The notes under the pieces were generated by a model. That model saw nothing but the letters and a program-made list of their open reading frames with translations. It searched no databases and had not been told where the DNA came from. Source: Onishia taeanensis (GTDB lineage: Bacteria; Pseudomonadota; Gammaproteobacteria; Pseudomonadales; Halomonadaceae). From it: a stretch of 64,000 nt of DNA. Position numbers and translations under genes: made by a program. The stretch is from the NCBI RefSeq assembly GCF_900100755.1, contig NZ_FNCI01000011.1, positions 1 through 64,000 of the forward strand, written 5' to 3'. The stretch's first letter is position 1. Every line of letters starts with the position of its first letter. Below are positions 1 through 11,957 of this stretch, one piece after another.

Positions 1-205
1 GGCTCAAGGTTCAAACGTCTCAAAAAATCAGCCGATATGGCTTCTTTTGACGAGTCGCTTGCCTTGAAGTATCGGTGACTGATCACCCCTTCATCGACAA
101 GCGCCCACATGAATTATCTGATCGATTGTTAAAGAGCAGCTCCGAACTCTTAAAGAGTGGAGCATCTCGCATTTGCCTGGCCGTTTGGCCGGCGCCCTGC
201 GAGGA
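1..205 (-). other. rRNA operon leader transcript (5' part; 16S gene lies outside the window)
   Basis: Read on the minus strand, this stretch runs from the proximal rrn promoter toward position 1. It carries a boxA antitermination element at 138-127, TGCTCTTTAACA, which matches the gammaproteobacterial rrn consensus. No mature 16S start (AGAGTTTGATC-like) is reached before the window edge, so only the leader is visible. The call rests on boxA together with the two strong promoters upstream. Confidence 0.8.
127..138 (-). promoter_or_regulatory. rrn boxA antitermination element
   Basis: The minus-strand sequence TGCTCTTTAACA is identical to the canonical boxA of rrn leaders. In that family boxA is bound by the NusB-NusE complex to make rRNA transcription resistant to termination. 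It lies about 70 nt downstream of the predicted start site. Confidence 0.85.
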
Positions 206-211
206 AGGCGT

Positions 212-239
212 ATTCTACTGAATCGGCGGTGAATGTCAA
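212..239 (-). promoter_or_regulatory. rrn promoter, proximal (P2-like)
   Basis: Minus strand: -35 TTGACA (239-234), a 16-bp spacer and -10 TAGAAT (217-212). This is a near-consensus sigma-70 promoter placed just upstream of the boxA leader, with a predicted start near 205. Confidence 0.8.
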
Positions 240-313
240 CCCCTGCTGTTGTCGTTCGCTCTAGATGACCGAGTGAACTAGCGGCGAGTTGAGCGCCGAT
301 CGAGTGGAGGAGC

Positions 314-341
314 ATTCTACCGTTTCCGGCGTTTTTGTCAA
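314..341 (-). promoter_or_regulatory. rrn promoter, distal (P1-like)
   Basis: Minus strand: -35 TTGACA (341-336), a 16-bp spacer and -10 TAGAAT (319-314). Both hexamers and the spacer length equal those of the promoter 102 bp downstream, giving the tandem P1/P2 arrangement typical of rrn operons. Confidence 0.8.
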
Positions 342-466
342 TGCTCATCGACTCAAGCGAACCGAAAAACCTTAACGAAAACAAGTGCTTCCAACACTCT
401 TTACCGCTTCCGACGTTTGCCCGTCGGCGGCAGCGGATGCGTACTTTACGGATTATCGGCGGGGCA

Positions 467-539
467 CACAACCCCTTTATGTGAAAAAGATGACAAAGGG
501 GTTGTGGATAGATGACGGCGACCGACCGGGTGTGGATAA
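467..539. promoter_or_regulatory. Inverted repeat and DnaA-box-like sites upstream of the rrn promoters
   Basis: A perfect 12-bp inverted repeat (467-478 and 495-506) brackets a 16-nt loop. A perfect DnaA box, TTATCCACA, lies on the minus strand at 539-531. A one-mismatch copy, CTATCCACA, lies at 511-503 and overlaps the right arm. A role as an upstream control element for the rrn promoters is inferred. No AT-rich unwinding region or dnaA gene is present, so an origin is not claimed. Confidence 0.45.
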
Positions 540-556
540 ACAGGCCCATCAGACAC

Positions 557-586
557 GATAACGCCCGCACGAGGGCGGGCGTTATC
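557..586 (-). terminator. Terminator-like hairpin after pssA
   Basis: A GC-rich stem made of GATAACGCCCGC and its complement lies just past the pssA stop. No convincing U-tract follows on either strand, so it may be a weak terminator or an mRNA-stabilising hairpin. Confidence 0.45.
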
Positions 587-624
587 GAGCAGGCAGCAGA
601 CGATCAGGCCGTGGTGCTAGAAGA

Positions 625-1455
625 TTAGCTAGCCGGCTGCTTTTTCATCTTGCGCAGCGCGGCAAGCACTGGCCCCGAGGCAACATAGGCGGCGAACAGC
701 AGCAGCAGCATGACCGAGGGTTCTACCGAGATCACCACGAAGCCCAGCACGATGGCGAGCAACACCACGAAAGGCACAGGCCCCTTGAGGTCGACATCCT
801 TGAAGCTGTAGTAGCGGATATTGCTGACCATCAGCACGCCCGATGCGGCAACCACCACCAGCATCAGCAGCTTGAAGGCGAAGGCATTGGCATCGAAGCT
901 GTGGAAGGTCCAAACGCTGGCGGCCACCAGGGCAGCGGCAGACGGACTGGGCAGCCCGATGAACCACCGCTTGTCTGTAGAGCCAATCTGCACATTGAAA
1001 CGCGCCAGGCGTAGAGCGGCACAGGCCACGTACAGGAAGGCTACCACCCAGCCGACCTTGCCGAGGTCCTGAAGAATCCAGGTGAAGGACACCAAGGCGG
1101 GCGCCATGCCGAATGAAATCATGTCGGCAAGGCTATCGTACTCGGCGCCGAAGGCACTCTGGGTATTGGTCATGCGCGCAACGCGGCCATCGAGGCCGTC
1201 GAGCACCATGGCGATGAAGATGGCGATGGCGGCAGCTGAAAAGTCGCCATTGATGCCGGCCACTACGGCGAAGAAACCCGAGAACAATGCGGAGGTGGTG
1301 AACAGGTTCGGCAGCAGATAGATGCCACGCCGCCGGATCTTCTTACCATCCTCGACCGCTTCTTCGATCACCTCCGTCTCGCGCAAGAAGGTCGCAGTGA
1401 CATCCTCGTCGTGTTCGGCGTGCTCGTGTTCGGTCTTATGCGAATCCTGGCTCAT
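625..1455 (-). CDS. pssA: CDP-diacylglycerol--serine O-phosphatidyltransferase
   Basis: The enzyme joins CDP-diacylglycerol and L-serine to make phosphatidylserine, the precursor of phosphatidylethanolamine, in the inner membrane. The 276-aa product has the complete CDP-alcohol phosphatidyltransferase signature: D89-G90-x2-A93-R94-x8-G103-x3-D107-x3-D111. Several hydrophobic segments follow between about residues 120 and 270, so this is the integral-membrane type II enzyme and not the E. coli PLD-type enzyme. The first 40 residues are a charged, His/Glu-rich cytosolic extension. A GGAAG ribosome-binding site precedes the ATG. It lies downstream of ilvC on the same strand, as in pseudomonads, but the ilvC terminator separates the two genes. 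Confidence 0.93.
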   Translation of the reverse strand: MSQDSHKTEHEHAEHDEDVTATFLRETEVIEEAVEDGKKIRRRGIYLLPNLFTTSALFSGFFAVVAGINGDFSAAAIAIFIAMVLDGLDGRVARMTNTQSAFGAEYDSLADMISFGMAPALVSFTWILQDLGKVGWVVAFLYVACAALRLARFNVQIGSTDKRWFIGLPSPSAAALVAASVWTFHSFDANAFAFKLLMLVVVAASGVLMVSNIRYYSFKDVDLKGPVPFVVLLAIVLGFVVISVEPSVMLLLLFAAYVASGPVLAALRKMKKQPAS

Positions 1456-1539
1456 AGAGGTCTTCCGTTGCTGGGATATGTGTCTGTGACACGGGGACCA
1501 TTCTACATGCTAGTTCCAACAACGATAGTAACGGTGGAA

Positions 1540-1580
1540 TGAACGAAAACAGCGAGGGCGCGGAAATCCGCGCCCTCGCT
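1540..1580 (-). terminator. Rho-independent terminator of ilvC
   Basis: A perfect 13-bp stem (1551-1563 with 1568-1580) has an AAAT loop. On the minus strand it is followed by a T-rich stretch, GTTTTCGTT. It sits 48 bp after the ilvC stop. Confidence 0.8.
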
Positions 1581-1628
1581 GCCATGACGGCTATCTCACT
1601 AGCCGACTCTATCGATCCGAGCTATCGA

Positions 1629-3703
<2,075 letters not shown>

Positions 3704-3741
3704 CGCCACACTCCACTGGACTGACACGAAGGCCAGGCACG

Positions 3742-3770
3742 AAAAAGCCGCTCCGAGGAGCGGCTTTCCT
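3742..3770. terminator. Bidirectional terminator between ilvY and ilvH
   Basis: A hairpin with the arms AAGCCGCTCC and GGAGCGGCTT is flanked by an A-run on the left and a short T-run on the right. It lies between two convergent genes and can serve both. Confidence 0.8.
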
Positions 3771-3818
3771 AGCGACTTGCCTAGGGCGTGGTCTTGGCTT
3801 GCGGCCACGTGTACGGCC

Positions 3819-4310
3819 TCAAAGGCTCAGCACCTTGTCGCCGCGGGCGATGCCCGAGACACCGGTACGCGCCACCTCGAGGATACCCACCGGGGCCATG
3901 GCCTGGAGGAAGGCATCCAGCTTGCTGGCGTCGCCAGTGATCTGCACCGTGTAGAGGTTTGGCGTCACGTCGACCACCTGGGCACGGAAGATGTCGGCGG
4001 TGCGCTTGACCTCATCACGGGCCGCGCCGAGCGCCTTGACCTTGACCAGCATCAGCTCGCGCTCGATGTGCTGCCCTTCGGTCAGGTCGACCAGCTTGAC
4101 CACGTCGATCAGCTTGTTGAGGTGCTTGGTGATCTGCTCGATCACTCGGTCGTCACCGACGGTGGTGACGGTCAGGCGCGACAGCGTCGGGTCTTCGGTC
4201 GGCGCGACGTTGAGCGACTCGATGTTGTAGTTGCGCTGTGAGAACAGCCCCACCACACGAGACAAGGCGCCGGGTTCGTTTTCCATCAGGATCGAGATGA
4301 TATGGCGCAT
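3819..4310 (-). CDS. ilvH: Acetolactate synthase small (regulatory) subunit
   Basis: This subunit activates the catalytic subunit and gives valine feedback inhibition. The 163-aa product has an N-terminal ACT domain (about residues 4-75) with the family core RHIISILMENEPGALSRV, and then the C-terminal AHAS-interacting domain. Its start codon overlaps the ilvI stop by one base (TGATG), so the two are translationally coupled. The length is that of E. coli IlvH. Confidence 0.95.
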   Translation of the reverse strand: MRHIISILMENEPGALSRVVGLFSQRNYNIESLNVAPTEDPTLSRLTVTTVGDDRVIEQITKHLNKLIDVVKLVDLTEGQHIERELMLVKVKALGAARDEVKRTADIFRAQVVDVTPNLYTVQITGDASKLDAFLQAMAPVGILEVARTGVSGIARGDKVLSL

Positions 4311-6034
4311 CAGGTCCGCTCCGTCTTCGAAAGCAGCATGTCACGCATGGAGCCCAGGGGCACCTGCATCGGATAAACGTGCTCGCGCGGGTCGACGTAG
4401 ACGTCGAGGAACACCAGCTCGTTCTTGTCAGCGAAGGCCCGCTCGAGAGCGGGTTCGAGATCCTCGTGACGTTCCACCTTGAGGGCGGTGAAGCCATACG
4501 ACTCGATCAGCATCTGGAAGTCAGGCAGCGACTCCATGTAGGACTGGGCGTGACGGGACTTGTAGTTCAAATCCTGCCACTGGCGCACCATACCCAAGGA
4601 GCCGTTGTTCAGGTTGATGATCTTCACCCCCACCCCGTACTGCTTACAGGTGGAGAGTTCCTGCATCATCATCTGGAAACTGCCCTCGCCGGTGATGCAG
4701 ACCACATCATCGTCCGGATAGCTCTTCTTGATGCCCATTGCCGCCGGGAAACCGAAGCCCATGGTGCCAAGCCCACCCGAGGTAATGAGACGATTGGGCT
4801 TGTCGAACTTGTAGTACTGGGCCGCGAACATCTGGTGCTGGCCCACGTCGGTGGTGACGTAGGCCTCGCCGCGGGTTACCCGGCAAACGGCTTCGATCAC
4901 TTCCTGAGGCTTGAGCGGCTCGCCTTCCTGCGACGGCTCGTAAAGCTTGCCGACCCGCTCTTCGCGCCAGCCATCGAGCTTCTGCCACCACTCGGCGAGT
5001 GCCTCGGGCTGACTGACTTCCTTGCCCTGAACCAGGCTGATCATTTCGTTGATGACGCTGGCCGCCGGCCCGACGATCGGCACGTCGGCGCGCACGGTCT
5101 TGGAGACCGAGCTGGGGTCGATATCGACGTGAATGATCTTGGCCGTGGGGCAGAACTTGGAGGTGTTGTTGGTCACGCGGTCATCGAAGCGCGCTCCGAT
5201 GGCGATCACCAGGTCGGCATGGTGCATGGCCATGTTCGACTCATAGGAGCCGTGCATGCCCAGCCAACCGAGACACTGCCGATCACTCTGCGGGTAGGCG
5301 CCGATGCCCATCAGCGTAGTGGTGATCGGAAAGCCCAGATGCTTGACCAGATCCGTCAGGCCTTCGCTGGCGTTACCGGTGACCACCCCGCCGCCGGTGT
5401 AGAACACCGGGCGCTTGGCCTTGAGCATCATCTCCACGGCTTTCTTGATCTGGCCGGTATGGCCGCGAGTCACCGGATTGTAGGAGCGCAGCTTGACCTT
5501 CTTCGGATAGACGTACTCGTAGCGCTCAGTGGGGGCGGTCATGTCCTTGGGAATGTCCACCACCACCGGCCCGGGGCGACCGGTCGACGCCAGGTAGTAC
5601 GCCTTCTTCAGCACCTCGGGAATCTCCGACGGGTGCCGGATCGAGAAGCTGTGCTTCACCACCGGGCGGGTCACGCCGATGATGTCGGTTTCCTGGAAGG
5701 CATCGTCACCGATCAAGTGGCTCATCACCTGCCCGCACAGCACGACGAGCGGAATCGAGTCCATGTAGGCGGTGGCGATGCCGGTCACGGCGTTGGTCGC
5801 GCCGGGACCCGAGGTGACCAGCACGGTGCCTGGTTTGCCGGAAGCCCGAGCATAGCCGTCGGCGGCATGCGTCGCGGCCTGTTCATGGCGTACCAGGATG
5901 TGTTTGACCTTGTCCTGACGAAACAGGGCGTCGTAGATATGCAACGCCGCTCCGCCGGGGTAGCCATAGATATATTCGACGCCCTCGTCCTGAAGGAAGC
6001 GGGCGATCATGTCGGCGCCGGAAAGCAGTTCCAC
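4310..6034 (-). CDS. ilvI: Acetolactate synthase large (catalytic) subunit
   Basis: A thiamine-diphosphate and FAD enzyme that condenses pyruvate with pyruvate or 2-oxobutyrate, the first committed step of branched-chain amino acid synthesis. The 574-aa protein has the three ThDP-family domains and the catalytic glutamate E51 in the RHEQAATHAADG segment. The C-terminal diphosphate-binding motif begins GEG where the textbook motif is GDG; I recall the same in Pseudomonas IlvI, so it is not read as damage. The start is GTG at 6034, supported by a GGGGAG site 8 nt upstream. An unusually long untranslated region precedes it. Confidence 0.96.
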   Translation of the reverse strand: MELLSGADMIARFLQDEGVEYIYGYPGGAALHIYDALFRQDKVKHILVRHEQAATHAADGYARASGKPGTVLVTSGPGATNAVTGIATAYMDSIPLVVLCGQVMSHLIGDDAFQETDIIGVTRPVVKHSFSIRHPSEIPEVLKKAYYLASTGRPGPVVVDIPKDMTAPTERYEYVYPKKVKLRSYNPVTRGHTGQIKKAVEMMLKAKRPVFYTGGGVVTGNASEGLTDLVKHLGFPITTTLMGIGAYPQSDRQCLGWLGMHGSYESNMAMHHADLVIAIGARFDDRVTNNTSKFCPTAKIIHVDIDPSSVSKTVRADVPIVGPAASVINEMISLVQGKEVSQPEALAEWWQKLDGWREERVGKLYEPSQEGEPLKPQEVIEAVCRVTRGEAYVTTDVGQHQMFAAQYYKFDKPNRLITSGGLGTMGFGFPAAMGIKKSYPDDDVVCITGEGSFQMMMQELSTCKQYGVGVKIINLNNGSLGMVRQWQDLNYKSRHAQSYMESLPDFQMLIESYGFTALKVERHEDLEPALERAFADKNELVFLDVYVDPREHVYPMQVPLGSMRDMLLSKTERT

Positions 6035-6329
6035 TGTATTTCTCCCCTGGAGGTCTCGAGTGCCTTGCCGTGCTCAAAGAGACACGCAAGTCGAGTGCGG
6101 CGGTATGCCGCGGCCGGTCGATGCCGGCACCTGATGCCAAACCCTGGCTTCATTCGGCCCGGATGGGGCCTGCACTCACATCACGGCGGTTCACCGTGTC
6201 GGGGCGTTGGCCGAGCGTGGCGGGTAGCCTTGCCCGGAAAATCCTTCGGCGGGTAGAGGTCTTGCGACCCACCCTTCACGCGGCGGTCGGGGATCGCCCG
6301 GTTTCGTCCGCGCCCGCAATCAGGAACCG

Positions 6330-6452
6330 TCAAGAGTCCAATAGGCCCTCGATAGTGTCAACCGTGAAACCGCGCTCCTGCGACGAGTCGACGAGAACCT
6401 GCCGCCTCAACCGGCTAATGGCGGCCCGAAATGGCCTATGGGTGCGGTGCAT
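6330..6452 (-). CDS. Possible small ORF in the ilvI leader (40 codons)
   Basis: An ATG at 6452 opens a 40-codon frame ending in TGA at 6330, about 295 bp upstream of ilvI on the same strand. Its product starts MHRTHRPFRAAISRLRRQ and ends TVDTIEGLLDS: basic at the front and acidic at the end. Nine of its 40 residues are Ile, Leu or Val, but they are not in a run. No clear ribosome-binding site is seen. It could be a leader peptide, a small protein or chance. Confidence 0.22.
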   Translation of the reverse strand: MHRTHRPFRAAISRLRRQVLVDSSQERGFTVDTIEGLLDS

Positions 6453-6666
6453 ATGGTAACGGCGCCACTTCTCTTAGACCAATGTCTAGCGCATTCCGGA
6501 TGGTAGATTTGTCGACTGGTTGCTGTAATAGTCTTCGGCTGACACGATTCAGCCAACCACACAACGCACTCATAGCCTTTCGTCGGGCTTTTCCGGCCGC
6601 TTGGATCAGCAGATAGCATCGCCCTGGCCCGAACCTTCTAGCCTTAGCGTTTGGGTCTTAGTCTTA

Positions 6667-6682
6667 GGTGAATCGATTCACC
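6667..6682. promoter_or_regulatory. LacI-family operator-like palindrome
   Basis: GGTGAATCGATTCACC is a perfect 16-bp palindrome with the central CG typical of LacI/GalR-family operators. It lies 65 bp upstream of the sugar porter start. Sugar-responsive repression of that gene is inferred; the regulator gene is not in the window. Confidence 0.6.
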
Positions 6683-6747
6683 CAAGGCTAAACACTCAGA
6701 GGCTCAAGAGAAGCAGCGACGAAAGGTGCCCAGCAAGGAGAAAGTGA

Positions 6748-8115
6748 ATGTCTCGCATCGTTCAGTGGTCGATCACGGTAGCCCTCGCCGGCTTCCTGTT
6801 CGGCTTCGATACCGCCGTCATCTCCGGCGCCGACAAGCCCATTCAGGCCCTCTGGGGACTCAGCGACCTCCAGCATGGCCTGCTGGTCATGTCGATGGCG
6901 CTGTGGGGCACGGTGATCGGCGCCATCGGCGGCAACTGGCCCACCGACAGGCTGGGGCGCCGAGCCACCCTGGTGCTGATCGGCATCCTCTACCTGAGCT
7001 CGGCGGTTGGCTCGGCGCTGTCCACCGACCCCTACTGGTTCTCGTTCTTCCGCCTGATCGGCGGCATCGGCGTGGGGATATCCTCGGTCGCCGCCCCTAC
7101 CTACATTTCCGAGATCGCGCCAGCCAAGCACCGCGGCGCCCTGGTGGGCCTGTACCAGTTCAACATCGTGTTCGGCATCCTGATGGCTTTCGTCTCCAAC
7201 TTCGTGCTGGGCTCGCTGCTGGGTGAGGGCGCATGGCGCTGGATGTTGGGCATCGAGGCCGTGCCGGCACTGCTGTATACGCTGATGATCTGCCGTGTGC
7301 CGAAGAGCCCGCGCTGGCTGATCCTCAAGCGTAACGACGTTGAGGGCGCCAGCGAGGTACTGAGAAAGATTGACCCCAACGCCGATGTGGACCACGAAAT
7401 CGCCACCATCCGCGCCGCGGAAACCAGTGAGCAGAAGGCCCATGCGCCCTTCTTCTCCGGACGCTATCGCCTGCCAATCCTGCTGGCCTTCTTGATCGCC
7501 TTCTTCAATCAGCTCTCGGGCATCAACTTCATCATCTACTACGCGCCGCGAGTGTTCGAGGCCGCCGAGCTCGGCAATAGTGCCGCCCTGCTCTCATCCG
7601 CCGGTATCGGTCTGGTCAACCTGGTCTTCACCATGGCCGGCATGGCACTGATCGACCGCCTGGGGCGTCGCACCCTGCTGTATGTTGGCTCGGTGGGCTA
7701 CTTGGTCTCGCTGGTCATGATCTCGCGGGCCTTCTTCCTCGGCGACCTGGGTGGCATCGAGGTGCCGCTGCTGCTGGGGCTGTTCATCGCCGCTCACGCG
7801 ATCAGCCAGGGGGCGATCATCTGGGTATTCATCGCCGAGGTCTTCCCCAACCATGTGCGCGCCCGCGGCCAGTCCTTCGGCAGCTCCGTGCACTGGATCT
7901 GCGCGGCCCTGATCACCCTGGTGATGCCCTGGGTGCTCGGCACCTTCAACGGTGGCCCGGTGTTCGCCTTCTTCGCGGTCATGATGGCGCTGCAGGTGCT
8001 GTTCGTGAAATTCCTGATGCCCGAAACCAAGGGAGTGTCCCTGGAAGTCCTACAGGAGCGCCTGGTGCGCGAGCCGACACCGAAGGCGCGCCCCGCCAGC
8101 GCCGGCAGCCGCTGA
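6748..8115 (+). CDS. Sugar porter, MFS superfamily (sugar:H+ symporter-like)
   Basis: A 455-aa twelve-helix transporter of the sugar porter family (TC 2.A.1.1), which takes up monosaccharides at the inner membrane. Family motifs are in order: RLGRR (68-72), PKSPRWL for the usual PESPRWL (185-191), NQLSGIN for QQxSGxN (254-260, sugar-binding helix 7), a second RLGRR near 315 and PETKG near 430. AAGGAG lies 8 nt before the ATG. It stands alone, with no sugar kinase or regulator adjacent, and ends at a terminator shared with clpB. The substrate (glucose, xylose, galactose or other) cannot be read from the sequence. Confidence 0.88.
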   Translation: MSRIVQWSITVALAGFLFGFDTAVISGADKPIQALWGLSDLQHGLLVMSMALWGTVIGAIGGNWPTDRLGRRATLVLIGILYLSSAVGSALSTDPYWFSFFRLIGGIGVGISSVAAPTYISEIAPAKHRGALVGLYQFNIVFGILMAFVSNFVLGSLLGEGAWRWMLGIEAVPALLYTLMICRVPKSPRWLILKRNDVEGASEVLRKIDPNADVDHEIATIRAAETSEQKAHAPFFSGRYRLPILLAFLIAFFNQLSGINFIIYYAPRVFEAAELGNSAALLSSAGIGLVNLVFTMAGMALIDRLGRRTLLYVGSVGYLVSLVMISRAFFLGDLGGIEVPLLLGLFIAAHAISQGAIIWVFIAEVFPNHVRARGQSFGSSVHWICAALITLVMPWVLGTFNGGPVFAFFAVMMALQVLFVKFLMPETKGVSLEVLQERLVREPTPKARPASAGSR

Positions 8116-8177
8116 TCGCGCTGCAGCCGCTGGTCTGACAGCCAGCGCTGACGGTATGCAATAATCGACATGCAACG

Positions 8178-8210
8178 AAAAGGCCCGCCTCCGAGAGAGG
8201 CGGGCCTTCT
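8178..8210. terminator. Bidirectional terminator between the sugar porter and clpB
   Basis: The stem AAGGCCCGCCTC / GAGGCGGGCCTT has a 5-nt loop, with an A-run on the left and a T-rich end on the right. It sits between convergent genes. Confidence 0.85.
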
Positions 8211-8248
8211 TAGTATCGGCCCCTGAAGGCCGGTCGGCTTAGACGAGC

Positions 8249-10852
<2,604 letters not shown>

Positions 10853-10918
10853 CACATCCTCCATTAGGGCAGCGACGAGTTCGGACGCACCGCCTGCCTG
10901 TGTCGTGTCTTGACAGTA

Positions 10919-10948
10919 TCAATGGAGGTATGTTGACCCGCTTTCAAG
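10919..10948 (-). promoter_or_regulatory. Heat-shock (sigma-32) promoter of clpB
   Basis: Minus strand: -35 CTTGAAA (10948-10942), a 14-bp spacer and -10 CTCCATT (10927-10921), close to the sigma-32 consensus CTTGAAA-N13/14-CCCCATnT. It lies correctly upstream of clpB, a classical heat-shock gene. Confidence 0.75.
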
Positions 10949-11164
10949 GCGTCGGCCGAGGAAAGAGGCGCCGACTTGATGCAGATCATAATTGGCAGGA
11001 CGCCCCCGGCACATGAAGCGCGAAGACGCGGTGAATCCCTCCCAGGACGCTCGGCTTTTTCATCTGACCGCCACGGATGGCGGAAATACCGGAATTGCAT
11101 GGATGCATTATCCGGCCCTGAAAAAGGCGCTTCGCTTTTCCATGCCCGGGGCCGAGAAAGACTC

Positions 11165-11929
11165 TTAGCGCAGCCAGATAGCGCTGGCCATGCGGCCGGT
11201 GACGCCGTCGTCACGGCGGTGGGAGTAGAAGCGCGGCTCGCAGGCGGTGCAGAAATGGCCACCGCTGATGTGGGCAACGCCAAGCCGCTCGAGACGCAGA
11301 CGCGCCAGCCGGTAGATATCGGCCATGTAATGACCGAGACGATAGGGGCTAGGTTCGAAGGCGCTTTCGGCCTCGGGTTGCACCGCCACGAAGGCATCGT
11401 GCACTTCGGGGCCCACCTCGAACTGTGCGTTGGAAATGGCCGGCCCCAACCAGGCCATCAGCTCGCTGGGCTCGGTGCCGAGTGCGGCCACCGTGGCTTC
11501 GAGTACGCCGCCGGCAAGCCCACGCCAGCCCGCATGGGCGATACCCACCCGGGTGCCCAGCCGGTCGCAGAAGAACACCGGCAGGCAGTCGGCGGTCTGC
11601 ACCACGCAGGCATGGCCGGCATCGAAGGCCACGGCGGCATCGGCTTGAGGCGCATCAGACACATAAACCTGCTGAACGTTGGCGCCATGCACCTGGTCGA
11701 GCCACAGCAACGGACGGTCACTGCCGATCTCGGCCTGCAGCAGCTCGCGGCAGCGCGCCACCGTGGAAGGATCGTCATCCACATGTTCGGCGGTATTGAA
11801 GGCCGCGAAGGGCCCTTTGCTGGGCCCGGTCTCGCGGGTAGTGACCAGGGCCCGCACCGTGCTCGGCGCCGGCCAGTCGGGCAGCACTAGCGTGGGGTGC
11901 GGGTGCAGCGTCTCAGCGGGGTCCGTCAT
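11165..11929 (-). CDS. pgeF: Peptidoglycan editing factor / laccase-domain protein (YfiH)
   Basis: A member of the YfiH/PgeF (DUF152, multicopper polyphenol oxidase-like) family. In E. coli it removes wrongly incorporated L-Ser from peptidoglycan precursors, and homologues oxidise purine nucleosides or phenols. The 254-aa product shows the metal-ligand and core motifs QVHGANV (about 79-85), TADCLPVFF and HAGWRGLAGGV (His and Cys ligands), and GPAI. The ATG at 11929 with a GAGG site was chosen over a TTG six codons upstream. It follows rluD closely on the same strand, the usual rluD-pgeF pair, and precedes clpB as in pseudomonads. Confidence 0.9.
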   Translation of the reverse strand: MTDPAETLHPHPTLVLPDWPAPSTVRALVTTRETGPSKGPFAAFNTAEHVDDDPSTVARCRELLQAEIGSDRPLLWLDQVHGANVQQVYVSDAPQADAAVAFDAGHACVVQTADCLPVFFCDRLGTRVGIAHAGWRGLAGGVLEATVAALGTEPSELMAWLGPAISNAQFEVGPEVHDAFVAVQPEAESAFEPSPYRLGHYMADIYRLARLRLERLGVAHISGGHFCTACEPRFYSHRRDDGVTGRMASAIWLR

Positions 11930-11957
11930 CACCGGATTCCTCAGCAAAGCAATGGCC

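Larger units (their letters stand above)
6035..6747. other. 713-bp spacer between ilvI and the sugar porter gene
   Basis: The left half must hold the ilvI promoter and leader on the minus strand. I find no convincing -35/-10 pair, no run of Leu/Ile/Val codons and no terminator with a U-tract, so a classical attenuator is not supported. A 40-codon minus-strand frame (6452-6330) and a LacI-type palindrome (6667-6682) are listed separately. The motif CTACCCGCC occurs twice on the minus strand within about 40 bp (near 6210-6260). Confidence 0.6.

Noticed and set aside
467-539. Replication origin at the DnaA-box pair
   Set aside because: Only two boxes, no AT-rich unwinding element and no dnaA, dnaN or gidA nearby.
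91-570. 159-codon minus-strand frame across the rrn promoter region
   Set aside because: It overlaps two rrn promoters, boxA and DnaA-like sites, has no ribosome-binding site, and its product looks like translated control DNA.
5000-5010. ilvI GEG motif as an inactivating change
   Set aside because: The change is conservative, and I recall GEG in Pseudomonas IlvI as well; the gene is otherwise complete.
4379-6256. 625-codon plus-strand frame over ilvI
   Set aside because: Antisense shadow of ilvI, His/Val/Leu-rich with no domain.
6035-6330. Classical branched-chain attenuator before ilvI
   Set aside because: No run of Leu/Ile/Val codons and no hairpin followed by a U-tract was found on the minus strand.
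11122-11145. Terminator after pgeF
   Set aside because: An AAAAGCG/CGCCTTTT-like hairpin exists, but the stem is short and interrupted; not strong enough to list.
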